Shown piece after piece: positions 25,011 to 32,020 of a stretch of 33,728 bases of DNA. The stretch lies in NCBI GenBank assembly GCA_024695415.1, contig JAILIE010000063.1, positions 1-33,728 on the forward strand. The letters are read 5' to 3'. The position numbers and the translations under genes were made by a program. The notes under the pieces were generated by a model. It had not been told where the DNA came from and made no database searches. It was given only the letters and a program-made list of their open reading frames with translations. The first letter of the stretch is position 1; every line of letters begins with the position of its first letter. This stretch comes from Clostridiales bacterium (GTDB lineage: Bacteria > Bacillota > Clostridia > Christensenellales > Aristaeellaceae).

Positions 25011-26021
25011 TTACAGATGGTCTTTCCGGGCGAAATACGGGGCGTATTTCGCGGCCAGGCGGATCGCCTCAACCATGCTGACTTCACTGGCGATATTCTT
25101 TCCCGCGATATCATATGCGGTGCCGTGATCCACTGAGGTCCGGAGAATCGGCATGCCGTTGGTGACGGAAATCGTCCGGTCAAAATCCAGGGTCTTCGTG
25201 GCGATATGCCCCTGGTCGTGATAGAGGGAAAGCACACTGTTATACTTCCCCTGTACCGCCTGGTGGAAGACGGAATCCGCGCTGACGGGTCCGGCCACCA
25301 GATACCCCTCCGCCTGCAGCTGGCGGACAGCGGGCCCGATCTCGTTCACCTCTTCCCAGCCGAAGAGGCCGTGCTCGCCGCAGTGGGGATTCAGGCCGGC
25401 GACGGCCATGGTTCCCCCGCTTACGCCCAGCTTCCGCAGGGCTTCCAGGCATTCCTTCACGCAGCTGACGATATTCTCCTTTTTGATCTGGTCCAGCATA
25501 TCCCGCATGGAAAGGTGACGGGTCAGGAAGAAAACCCGGAGCCCGTTGGTCTCGAACATGGTGAGGGGATTTTCAGCTCCCGTCAGCTTGCCGAAGATCT
25601 CGGTGTGGCCGATATACGGGACGCCCGCCGCGTGGAGCGCTTCTTTGTTGATCGGGGTGGTCGCCACGGCGTCGACTTTACCGGCTATGGCCAGCTCAAT
25701 GCTTTTCGCGATATATTCATACGCGGCTTTCCCGCACATCGCCTGCACAGCCCCGTACCGGAACGTGTCCATGTCGATATTGTCCATGTCGATCAGGTTC
25801 AGGATCCCCGGCTCGTCGTCCAGTTCGGACGGATCGCTGACCGGATGGATCACGAGGCGGGCCCCGGTGATCGCAATGGCCTTCTCCAGGACCCGGCGGC
25901 TGCCGATCACGATACAGTCCGCCGAATACCTGACCACATCCGACGCCAGCGCCTTAACCGTGATTTCCGGGCCGACGCCGGCACAGTCCCCGATGGGGAC
26001 GGCGATCAATGGATTTTTCAT
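25011..26021 (-). CDS. pdxA: PdxA-family 4-phosphate dehydrogenase (4-hydroxythreonine- or D-erythronate/threonate-4-phosphate)
   Basis: NAD-dependent oxidative decarboxylase of the PdxA family. The 336-residue product has the N-terminal GDCAGVGPEI (GDPAGIGPEI in most members), the metal histidines in GHTE and DSVFHQAV, and LYHDQGHIATK, with ISVTNGMPILRTSVDHGTAYDIAG near the end. Classical PdxA makes vitamin B6; the PdxA2 branch acts on four-carbon acid phosphates. No pdxJ, serC or DUF1537 kinase gene is present, so the branch cannot be decided from context. GGAGG precedes the ATG. It is 27 bases downstream of the asparaginase gene and probably in one operon with it. Confidence 0.88.
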   Translation of the reverse strand: MKNPLIAVPIGDCAGVGPEITVKALASDVVRYSADCIVIGSRRVLEKAIAITGARLVIHPVSDPSELDDEPGILNLIDMDNIDMDTFRYGAVQAMCGKAAYEYIAKSIELAIAGKVDAVATTPINKEALHAAGVPYIGHTEIFGKLTGAENPLTMFETNGLRVFFLTRHLSMRDMLDQIKKENIVSCVKECLEALRKLGVSGGTMAVAGLNPHCGEHGLFGWEEVNEIGPAVRQLQAEGYLVAGPVSADSVFHQAVQGKYNSVLSLYHDQGHIATKTLDFDRTISVTNGMPILRTSVDHGTAYDIAGKNIASEVSMVEAIRLAAKYAPYFARKDHL

Positions 26022-26048
26022 GCTGCGCCTCCTGTCCGCATCGTTCCC

Positions 26049-27104
26049 TCAGTATTGCAGGAACAGTTCCCCCAGCCGCTCCCGGCTGATTTCACCCGTC
26101 AGGGCCAGCCGCAGCAGGACCGCCGCTTTCTGCGGGGGTAGGCTGTTCGCGGCGACGGTGTTTTTGCACAGGAGATTATCCCTGATGATCATACTGTCAT
26201 CAATCCGGGAGGAAATGACGACCGGGATGGTCAGTCCGTTGATGATCTCAATCCATTTCTCGCTGAATTCCCCGGCACCGGCGCCGGCAATCACCAGGCC
26301 GTCCGAATGATCCGCGGCGTATTGCAGCAGATCCGGATCCGCGTCCACGGAGAAGTAGAGAACCGTGACCTTCGGAAGCGTCTCCAGGCCGGAAACGTCA
26401 AACTCAGACGCGGTGGTATGCCGCCTGGACGGGCTCTCATACATGAACACTTCTTCGTCCCGTACGATGCCGATGGAGCCGGTCTCCCCGGCGGCGATGG
26501 CCATCACGCTATAGGTGCTGGTTTTCGTTACGGAACGCGCGGCATAGATCCGGTCGGAGAATACGATCAGGACGCCCTGGCCGACCGCCTCATCAGAGGC
26601 CGCGACACAGACCGATTCATACAGGTTGATCGGGCCATCCGCGGAAATGGAGGTGGAAGGACGCATGGATCCGGTCAGCACGACCGGCTTGTCCGTCTTG
26701 ACGGTCAGGTTCAGGAAATACGCGGTTTCTTCCATCGTATCCGTGCCGTGTGTGATCACAAAGCCCTTCACGTCCGGATCCTCCGCCATTTCGTTGATCG
26801 TATGGGCCAGTGTCAGCCATACTTCAGCGGTGATGTCGTCCGAATTGACGTTGCAGACCTGGATAGCCTCAATCTCCGCCACGTCGGCCAGCTGCGGCAC
26901 GGCCGCCAGCAGTTCTTCCGCCGTCAGGGAACCGGGCTTGTAGCCGGCCGTCTTGCCGGCCTCACCCACGCCGGCGATGGTTCCGCCTGTGGCAAGGACG
27001 ACGATTTTCGGCTTGCTTTCAGAAACAGCGGTTTCTTCCGCGAAGGCGGAGAGCAGGGAGAATACCAGCACCAGGGATAAGAGGATCGCGGCGAATCTTT
27101 TCAT
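26049..27104 (-). CDS. ansB: Secreted type II L-asparaginase
   Basis: Hydrolyses L-asparagine to aspartate and ammonia outside the membrane. The 351-residue product has a signal peptide (hydrophobic core to FAEE, about residue 22) followed by the family motifs LATGGTIAG with nucleophile T42, ITHGTDTMEET with T120 and D121, and GSMRPSTSISADGPINLYE. The late loop reads GAGAGEFS where many members have GVGNG, a small deviation near the substrate pocket. GGAGA lies ten bases before the ATG. It would feed extracellular asparagine into nitrogen metabolism; its operon partner pdxA has no obvious link to that. Confidence 0.92.
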   Translation of the reverse strand: MKRFAAILLSLVLVFSLLSAFAEETAVSESKPKIVVLATGGTIAGVGEAGKTAGYKPGSLTAEELLAAVPQLADVAEIEAIQVCNVNSDDITAEVWLTLAHTINEMAEDPDVKGFVITHGTDTMEETAYFLNLTVKTDKPVVLTGSMRPSTSISADGPINLYESVCVAASDEAVGQGVLIVFSDRIYAARSVTKTSTYSVMAIAAGETGSIGIVRDEEVFMYESPSRRHTTASEFDVSGLETLPKVTVLYFSVDADPDLLQYAADHSDGLVIAGAGAGEFSEKWIEIINGLTIPVVISSRIDDSMIIRDNLLCKNTVAANSLPPQKAAVLLRLALTGEISRERLGELFLQY

Positions 27105-27133
27105 GGTTTACATTCTCCATTCACGATTATTTG

Positions 27134-27165
27134 CGGACCGGAGGGTTCTTTTCGGTCCGTTTTTT
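27134..27165 (+). repeat. diverged inverted REP-like half / hairpin followed by T-run
   Basis: CGGACCG at 27134-27140 pairs with CGGTCCG at 27153-27159 (12-base loop), followed by six Ts to 27165. The loop GGTTCTTTTCGG matches the inner part of the REP-like element in opposite orientation to the adjacent copy at 27171, so the two form a head-to-head pair. It resembles a terminator for the + strand, but no + strand gene ends here. Confidence 0.5.
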
Positions 27166-27170
27166 CCCGC

Positions 27171-27201
27171 GGGAACGAAAAGAACCGTCCCCATCGTTCC
27201 C
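27171..27201 (-). repeat. REP-like palindromic element, copy B
   Basis: Identical over 31 bases to the copies at 23677 and 27883, with arms GGGAACGA and TCGTTCCC. It lies upstream of the asparaginase gene. Confidence 0.85.
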
Positions 27202-27258
27202 TTGTTGTTTTCACGGCTTATCTTATCTGAAAACCGTCCCGCGGTCAAGAATCGGACC

Positions 27259-27325
27259 GGGGAACGGAGTGGGAACGGAGGGACGCCCCTTTTTGGGAAC
27301 GGAGGGACGACTCTTTTTGTTCCCT
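27259..27325 (+). repeat. REP-like element, subtype with tandem 24-base units
   Basis: GGGAACGGAG occurs at 27260, 27271 and 27295. The last two begin 24-base units (27271-27294 and 27295-27318) that differ at two or three bases. The final unit closes with GTTCCC at 27319-27324, restoring the palindromic layout of the family: GGGAAC, GGGACG, ACTC, TTTT, GTTCCC. Confidence 0.75.
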
Positions 27326-27417
27326 GATTGCGGTATTGAGAGTGCCCCGGCCGGTTTGCAAGAACGTGGATTTACCTGTAAGCTTAAGGTGACAACAAAA
27401 ACCGCAGGACTTACCAC

Positions 27418-27796
27418 ATGCAAAAGGAGGAGCCTCATTTCGACGCTTCATTAAACATCCGGAAGCTGTGCGAAACCGATCAGATGTCAGTCTTTGTTTC
27501 CGCATTGACTTTCGCGAATCCTGCATATATGATAAAAAAGGAACTGACCCCTGAAAGGATTATCGACAAACTGAAAAGCTTGCGCTGATTTTCCATTTTA
27601 CGGACTTTAGCGTTTCGGATATGAGCGAAGCAGCCGAAATGAAACGGAACGATTATGAAGATGCCATACAGTCCGCGACAGCAGGGCATATTTACGCGGG
27701 TGTATTATTCCCCGGAACGTCCGGGATTATCAGCAGAGCACCATACCGGCGTTTACACCCGTTGAGTTTCTGAAAAAGATTCAGGGAGAATCATAA
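27418..27796 (+). pseudogene. decayed PIN-domain (VapC-like) toxin gene
   Basis: Three reading frames in succession reconstruct one PIN nuclease. The first (from 27418) encodes EPHFDASLNIRKLCE, VFVSALTFANPAYMIKKEL and ERIIDKLKSL. A one-base shift near 27582 leads to ALIFHFTDFSVSDM and NDYEDAIQSATA. Another shift near 27700 leads to CIIPRNVRDYQQS and IPAFTPVEFLKKI, ending at TAA 27794-27796. These match the usual PIN order SALTFAN, DFEDAxQ, ITRNxxDF, PVLTPEEFL. The N-terminal LDTN strand with the first catalytic aspartate is not found, so the gene is also truncated or eroded. No antitoxin gene is recognisable. It is flanked by REP-like elements. Confidence 0.72.
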
Positions 27797-27882
27797 ACAG
27801 GCGAAAAAAAACCAAACGCGAAAACTATCGGATTGGAAACAGGAAATCTGCCGGATTGAAAATGGGATTTCTATCGAACTGG

Positions 27883-27913
27883 GGGAACGAAAAGAACCGT
27901 CCCCATCGTTCCC
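27883..27913 (-). repeat. REP-like palindromic element, copy C
   Basis: Identical over 31 bases to copies A and B, with one further G/C pair on each side (27882, 27914). It ends only eight bases before the AAGGAGG ribosome site of the secreted HAD gene, so it must lie in that gene's leader or promoter. Confidence 0.85.
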
Positions 27914-27938
27914 CATAAAACAAGGAGGTTTTTCCAAC

Positions 27939-29390
27939 ATGAAAAAGTGTATCCTCGTACTGGTGACCCTGGTGATGACGATCACGCTGTTCGCGGTTCC
28001 GGTGTTTGCTGAGGAATCCGGATTTGTCTTCTCAGAGTGGAATCCGGAGGCGCCGGCGCTGAAAGCATTGATCGAATATGTGGAGGATGTGACGGATGAG
28101 GCGTCCGCGAACTATATCCCTGAAGCGGACCGGATCGCCACCTTTGACATGGACGGGACGCTCTGCGCGGAACTGTACCCGACCTATCTGGAGTATTACC
28201 TGCTGGAGCGGCGGATCTTCTGTGATCCGACCTATGAGCCGGACGAAGAGATGCTGGAGTTCGGCCGGATGCTGCGGGACCACGCGCTGGACAAATCCTT
28301 CCCGGACGGGATGGACGTCCTGCACGCGACGCATGCGGCGAAGGCCTATGCCGGCATGACGCTGACGCAATTCGCTGATTTCGTGACGCAACAGCTGGTA
28401 CGCGAAACAGATGGCTTTGAGGGAATGAGTTACGCCAATACCTTTTACCTGCCGATGATTGAGGTTGTCGAATACCTGCAGGAGAACGGATTCAAGGTCT
28501 ATGTATGCAGCGGCAGCGACCGGTTCATTTGCCGGACGTACATCGAAGGCCATCTGGATATTCCATATGAACAGATCATCGGGATGGACGTTGATATCGA
28601 AGCGACCAACGAGGACGGCGCGGACGGGCTGAAATACGTCTACACCAGCGAGGACAACATCATCCGGACGGACCGCCTGCTGATCAAGAACCTCAAAATG
28701 AACAAGGTGAAGGCGATCGTGAAGGAAATCGGGCGCCAGCCGGTGCTGTCCTTCGGGAACTCGAGCGGCGATGTGAGCATGCACAACTATACGATATTCA
28801 ACAACCGGTACAAGAGCGCGGCATTTATGCTGATCGCGGACGACGGGGAACGGGACTACGGCAACGCGGAAAAGGTACAGCCGCTGAAAGAGAAGTGGGA
28901 AGAAAGCGGCTACTATGTGATCTCCATGAAGGACGATTTCCGGACAATCTACGGGGACGACGTCGTGAAGACCGGAAGCTTCCACTGGCTGGAGGAGTTT
29001 GCGGACAAAGAACCGGAGGCAAAAGAAGAACAGCCCGCTGAGGATCCGGCAGAACCGGAAGCATCCGAAGAGGGAAGTTTCCAGTATGTGCTATACCTGG
29101 GCACCAACGACAAGGATACCAATCAGCCGGTGTTCACCGAGGCGGAAGCCATGGAACGGGCAAAAGATATCCTGATCCGCCATTTTGGCGGATACACTAT
29201 CCAGGAAGCTCACGGCGGATGGATCGACGGTGATATAACTTACCAGGAATACACGCTGGTGATCTACCTGAGCGATACGACACTGGACAAAGTCCACGCT
29301 GCCGCGGATGAAATGGTTGAAACATTCCGCCAGAGCGCTGTCATGATCCAGCAGAACCCGACCCGGACAGAGTTCTACGCGGGGAAGTGA
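27939..29390 (+). CDS. Secreted HAD-superfamily phosphatase-like protein with extra C-terminal domain
   Basis: The 483-residue product has a signal peptide (hydrophobic core, cleavage after VFA near residue 24). A haloacid-dehalogenase domain follows at about 64-340 with motif I FDMDGTLC (D70 and D72), motif II VCSGSD, and motif IV region FGNSSGDVSMH, so phosphoryl transfer is likely, with a SerB-like cap insertion. A Glu/Pro linker (about 347-375) joins a C-terminal domain (about 379-483, YVLYLGTNDKDTNQPVF and HFGGYTIQEAHGGW) of the kind seen in DUF3574-like proteins; that match is tentative. The role may be scavenging phosphate from outside substrates. The ATG at 27939 has AAGGAGG ten bases upstream. 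No clear promoter is visible. Confidence 0.82.
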   Translation: MKKCILVLVTLVMTITLFAVPVFAEESGFVFSEWNPEAPALKALIEYVEDVTDEASANYIPEADRIATFDMDGTLCAELYPTYLEYYLLERRIFCDPTYEPDEEMLEFGRMLRDHALDKSFPDGMDVLHATHAAKAYAGMTLTQFADFVTQQLVRETDGFEGMSYANTFYLPMIEVVEYLQENGFKVYVCSGSDRFICRTYIEGHLDIPYEQIIGMDVDIEATNEDGADGLKYVYTSEDNIIRTDRLLIKNLKMNKVKAIVKEIGRQPVLSFGNSSGDVSMHNYTIFNNRYKSAAFMLIADDGERDYGNAEKVQPLKEKWEESGYYVISMKDDFRTIYGDDVVKTGSFHWLEEFADKEPEAKEEQPAEDPAEPEASEEGSFQYVLYLGTNDKDTNQPVFTEAEAMERAKDILIRHFGGYTIQEAHGGWIDGDITYQEYTLVIYLSDTTLDKVHAAADEMVETFRQSAVMIQQNPTRTEFYAGK

Positions 29391-29432
29391 CAGAAGAAAG
29401 AATCTTCGGAACCCGCTGAATCGCAGAAAAAA

Positions 29433-29475
29433 AGGACGACCCTTTTGTTCATGGAGAACGAAAAGGGTCGTCCCT
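29433..29475. repeat. head-to-head REP-like pair forming a long hairpin (D1)
   Basis: Left arm 29433-29450 and right arm 29456-29475 pair over about 17 bp with one bulged base and a five-base loop. Each arm contains the family core GGACGACCC-TTTT. It lies 43 bases after the HAD stop and may end or stabilise that transcript, although no T-run follows. Confidence 0.75.
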
Positions 29476-29484
29476 ATCATTTCC

Positions 29485-29516
29485 GGGGAACGAAAAGGGT
29501 CGTCCCCTTGTTCCCC
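29485..29516 (-). repeat. REP-like palindromic element, subtype D2
   Basis: Arms GGGGAAC and GTTCCCC enclose the ACCC version of the family core. It has the same orientation as copies A-C and sits 20 bases from the 3' end of the tRNA-Leu gene. Confidence 0.8.
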
Positions 29517-29536
29517 CTAACAGCCAAAAAAAGAAG

Positions 29537-29618
29537 TGCGGATGGCGGGACTCGAACCCGCACGCTTTATGGGCAGGGGATTTTAAGTCCCCGGTGTCTG
29601 CCATTCCACCACATCCGC
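29537..29618 (-). tRNA. tRNA-Leu (anticodon UAA)
   Basis: The - strand folds as a class II tRNA: acceptor arm GCGGATG pairing with CATCCGC, D arm TGGTGGAATGGCAGACAC, anticodon stem GGGGA with loop CTTAAAA (anticodon at 29585-29583), long variable arm TGCCCATAAAGCGTG, and T arm GCGGGTTCGAGTCCCGC. The discriminator base is A at 29537. CCA is not encoded. It reads UUA codons, which are rare in this GC-rich sequence. Confidence 0.96.
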
Positions 29619-29628
29619 GCATGCAGGA

Positions 29629-29658
29629 AGTATAGCACTTCCGGGCTTTCAACGTCAA
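29629..29658 (-). promoter_or_regulatory. promoter of tRNA-Leu
   Basis: TTGACG (29658-29653) and TATACT (29634-29629) on the - strand have an 18-base spacer and an extended TG before the -10. The first tRNA base is 11 bases downstream of the -10 box. Confidence 0.75.
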
Positions 29659-29739
29659 GGTTCAGGGGTTGAAGGAAAGCAGGAACAGTTACACGGATTC
29701 CTGAAAAAGTTACTCAGACAATTACATTCAAAACAAAGC

Positions 29740-29768
29740 TTGTAATTATTCCGGAACAATTGTATAAT
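29740..29768 (+). promoter_or_regulatory. promoter of the sensor/GGDEF gene
   Basis: TTGTAA at 29740-29745 and TATAAT at 29763-29768 are separated by 17 bases in an AT-rich island, 47 bases before the ATG at 29816, which has GGGAGGA at 29804-29810. Confidence 0.7.
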
Positions 29769-29815
29769 TTTAAAGGTTACAGCAAAGAAAGCAGAAAACT
29801 GTCGGGAGGAAAGCC

Positions 29816-31696
29816 ATGAGCCGGAAAAAGATCGCGGTCTTTATCGCGAGTATTGACCGTGAATACCAGCAGGATTTTACCGCGGCCCTGGCTTCCGCGA
29901 CCTCCGGCAGTAATGTCGATATCTGCATTTTCAATACCCAGGGGCATATGAACGTGGAAATCTCCTCCAGTGAGGCGGGGGAGAGTATGATCTACGGCCT
30001 TCCGGACCTGGATACCTTTGACGGCATTATTTCCCTGCCGGCAACGATGGGAAACGAAATCGCCCTGAATAAGGTTATGGACGTCCTGAAGCCCGTGGCG
30101 AAAAGCGGAAAGCCGCATATTTCCATCGACGTGCCCCAGGAGAACGCTGTCTGCATCCAGTTTGACGACCAGGTCAGCGTCAGTGAAATCATCGAGCACA
30201 TGATCGAGGAGCACGGCGCGCGCCGGTTTGCCTTCGTCACCGGTCCCGCGGATTCCCCTGTATCCGCCGCCCGCGTCAATGCGTGCATGGCAGAAATGCG
30301 GAAACACGGTCTGGAACCGGATAACAAACTGGTATTTTCCGGAGAATGGACCAGAGTCGGTGGACGGCGGGCTGCAGAACAGATCCTGGAGCCGGGCGGA
30401 GAACTGCCGAATGCTGTGATCTGCGCCAACGACGATATGGCCCTCAGCGTGATTGAGTGTTTCAACGAGCGGGGAATCATGGTGCCGCAGGATGTCGCCG
30501 TCACCGGGTTTGACGCCCTGCGGGAGGCGCTGCTGCGCGGCCTGACCACGGTCCGCCGGCCGATCAACCGTTCCGCGCGCAAAGCCATCGAGGTTCTCTG
30601 CAAGTGGATCGACGGGGAAGTGCCGGAAAGCCGCACCATTATTCTTCCGACGATCCCGATATACGGGGAAACCTGCGGCTGCATCCAGAACAACGAGCAC
30701 GTCAACGAAAAACTCCGCGCCCTGGGTACAGAGCGCTGGAATATGGAAACCATCCTGACCCGCGTCAGCATGTTTTCCGGCAGCATGGCCGGCGTCGGCG
30801 ACGAGGCCGAAGCCGCGGAACGAATCGACGAGTTCGTCGAAAGCTGGGGAATCCGGAAAATGTTCCTGTGCGTGGACCCGTCCATCTGCCGGAATATCGA
30901 GGGCCGGGAATTCACCCGGAACTATCCGGAGGAAATGCTGCTCCTGTTCGGAAAAGCGGACGGAGAACGGATCCCCTCCGTCATGTTCCCAACGAAGGAC
31001 CTGATTCCCGAAGGCCGCCGGAAGCCCGAGAACCAGGGAAGCCTGGTATTTTGCCCGCTGTATTACCGCGACCGGAATTTCGGGTACGTAGCGATTGAGC
31101 TGGGAAGCGGAACCGGATCGGCCCTGTATTCCGTGCTGATGCTTCTGAACGGGGCCCTGATGAGCCTGTACCTGCAGACGAACATCCGGCGTTACGCGTC
31201 CACCATTGAAAGCATGGCGGTGCACGACATCATGACCGGCATGCTGAACCGGCGCGGGTTCATGGAACAGGCGCCGAAGGTCATGGAGCAGGCCGGCAAG
31301 GAAGGGAAGTACTTCGTGATGATCTCGGTGGACATGGACCACATGAAGTTCATCAACGACGAATACGGGCACCTGACCGGTGACGAGGCGATCGGCCGGA
31401 TGGGGAAGGCGCTGCGGATCCTGGAAACGCGGAACATGACGCCGGTGCATATCAGCGGCGACGAATTCCTTGCCTATGGCATCAGCGACAGCCTGGAGGA
31501 CGCGCAGGGGCTCATCGACGTGGTGAACGCGGAGATGGACCGGATCAACCGGAGTGATCCGTGGATATGCGATATATCCGCGAGCCTGGGCGTATATGCC
31601 GCCATACCGGACGGGAAGGATGATATGGACCAGTTCCTGACACGGGCGGACAGGGCGATGTACGCGGAGAAGAACAGAAAGAAGCACAGGACATGA
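29816..31696 (+). CDS. Cytosolic LacI-type ligand-binding / GGDEF (SGDEF) protein
   Basis: Probable diguanylate cyclase controlled by a small-molecule sensor. Residues about 4-285 resemble the sugar-binding half of LacI/GalR regulators (FDGIISLPAT, ARRFAFVTGP, NAVICANDDMAL, DVAVTGFDA), but the DNA-binding HTH of LacI proteins is absent and there is no signal peptide or membrane anchor. A middle region (about 300-450) has GAF-like character. The GGDEF domain (about 465-620) shows HDIMTGMLNRRGF, D506 in VDMDHMKFINDEYGH and the active-site loop SGDEF at 547-551 in place of GGDEF. The nucleotide site otherwise looks complete, so activity is plausible but unproven. It is transcribed alone from its own promoter. 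Confidence 0.87.
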   Translation: MSRKKIAVFIASIDREYQQDFTAALASATSGSNVDICIFNTQGHMNVEISSSEAGESMIYGLPDLDTFDGIISLPATMGNEIALNKVMDVLKPVAKSGKPHISIDVPQENAVCIQFDDQVSVSEIIEHMIEEHGARRFAFVTGPADSPVSAARVNACMAEMRKHGLEPDNKLVFSGEWTRVGGRRAAEQILEPGGELPNAVICANDDMALSVIECFNERGIMVPQDVAVTGFDALREALLRGLTTVRRPINRSARKAIEVLCKWIDGEVPESRTIILPTIPIYGETCGCIQNNEHVNEKLRALGTERWNMETILTRVSMFSGSMAGVGDEAEAAERIDEFVESWGIRKMFLCVDPSICRNIEGREFTRNYPEEMLLLFGKADGERIPSVMFPTKDLIPEGRRKPENQGSLVFCPLYYRDRNFGYVAIELGSGTGSALYSVLMLLNGALMSLYLQTNIRRYASTIESMAVHDIMTGMLNRRGFMEQAPKVMEQAGKEGKYFVMISVDMDHMKFINDEYGHLTGDEAIGRMGKALRILETRNMTPVHISGDEFLAYGISDSLEDAQGLIDVVNAEMDRINRSDPWICDISASLGVYAAIPDGKDDMDQFLTRADRAMYAEKNRKKHRT

Positions 31697-31716
31697 GCCC
31701 TGTGCTTCTTTCTGTT
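31673..31716. terminator. 18-bp perfect hairpin between convergent genes
   Basis: Arms 31673-31690 and 31699-31716 (core GAAGCACAGG/CCTGTGCTTC) are exact complements with an eight-base loop. The left arm covers the last codons of the GGDEF gene and the stop TGA lies in the loop. Pyrimidine-rich sequence follows in the right arm, but no long T-run exists. It sits 11 bases from the end of the DUF1292 gene and may stop both transcripts. Confidence 0.7.
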
Positions 31717-31726
31717 CAATGATTCA

Positions 31727-32020
31727 TTACTCTTCTCCGAGGTCTTCGGTCATCTGGACCAGCTGTTCGAAGACCTTGTCGGCGACGTCGTCATCCGGGA
31801 CGGTGTAGATGTCGTTGCCGTCCTCATCCTGCTCAATCTTCAGGATGAAGACTTCCAGGTCCTCTTCGTCCGCTTCCGGATCACAGAGGGCGAGGTAGGT
31901 TTCGCCTTCGTACTCGAGGGTGGCCAGGTGCTCGAAAAGCGTGCTGTTGCCGTCCTCGTCCACGAGTTCCACGACGTCTTCGTTTTCTTCGGGATCGATG
32001 TTCTTCAGTTCATCAGACAT
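31727..32020 (-). CDS. DUF1292 family protein (YrzB-like)
   Basis: Small acidic protein of unknown function, 97 residues. The family core is visible as DVVELVDEDGNSTLFEHLATLEYEGETYLALCDPE and EVFILKIEQDEDG. The Bacillota order ruvX-yrzB is kept here. Two in-frame starts exist: ATG 32026 lies only two bases after AGGAGG, while ATG 32020 has normal eight-base spacing and is chosen. It overlaps the ruvX stop by eight bases, so translation is probably coupled. Confidence 0.88.
   Translation of the reverse strand: MSDELKNIDPEENEDVVELVDEDGNSTLFEHLATLEYEGETYLALCDPEADEEDLEVFILKIEQDEDGNDIYTVPDDDVADKVFEQLVQMTEDLGEE

Larger units (their letters stand above)
27105..27938. other. 834-base gene-poor, repeat-rich stretch
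   Basis: No intact gene of convincing quality is present. The stretch holds a hairpin at 27134-27159, REP-like elements at 27171-27201, 27259-27325 and 27883-27913, and a decayed PIN-domain gene at about 27418-27796. Base composition is visibly more AT-rich than either flank between about 27330 and 27870. Confidence 0.8.

Noticed and set aside
27134-27165. Rho-independent terminator on the + strand
   Set aside because: Stem plus six Ts looks right, but no + strand gene ends upstream, and its loop matches the REP-like family, so it is better read as a diverged repeat half.
27131-27526. Small frames on both strands (about 70-125 residues) between the asparaginase and HAD genes
   Set aside because: They run through REP-like repeats and cut across the reconstructed PIN remnant; none has a good ribosome site or a coherent fold.
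23677-29516. CRISPR array made of the 31-base repeats
   Set aside because: Copies are kilobases apart with no regular spacers and no cas genes; the pattern fits REP-like elements.
29537-29618. tRNA-Leu as an integration site of a mobile element
   Set aside because: No duplicated tRNA 3' end, integrase or phage gene is seen nearby in the window.
29777-31687. 636-residue - strand frame opposite the GGDEF gene
   Set aside because: His/Arg/Val-rich shadow without start signals; the + strand gene has a promoter, ribosome site and domains.
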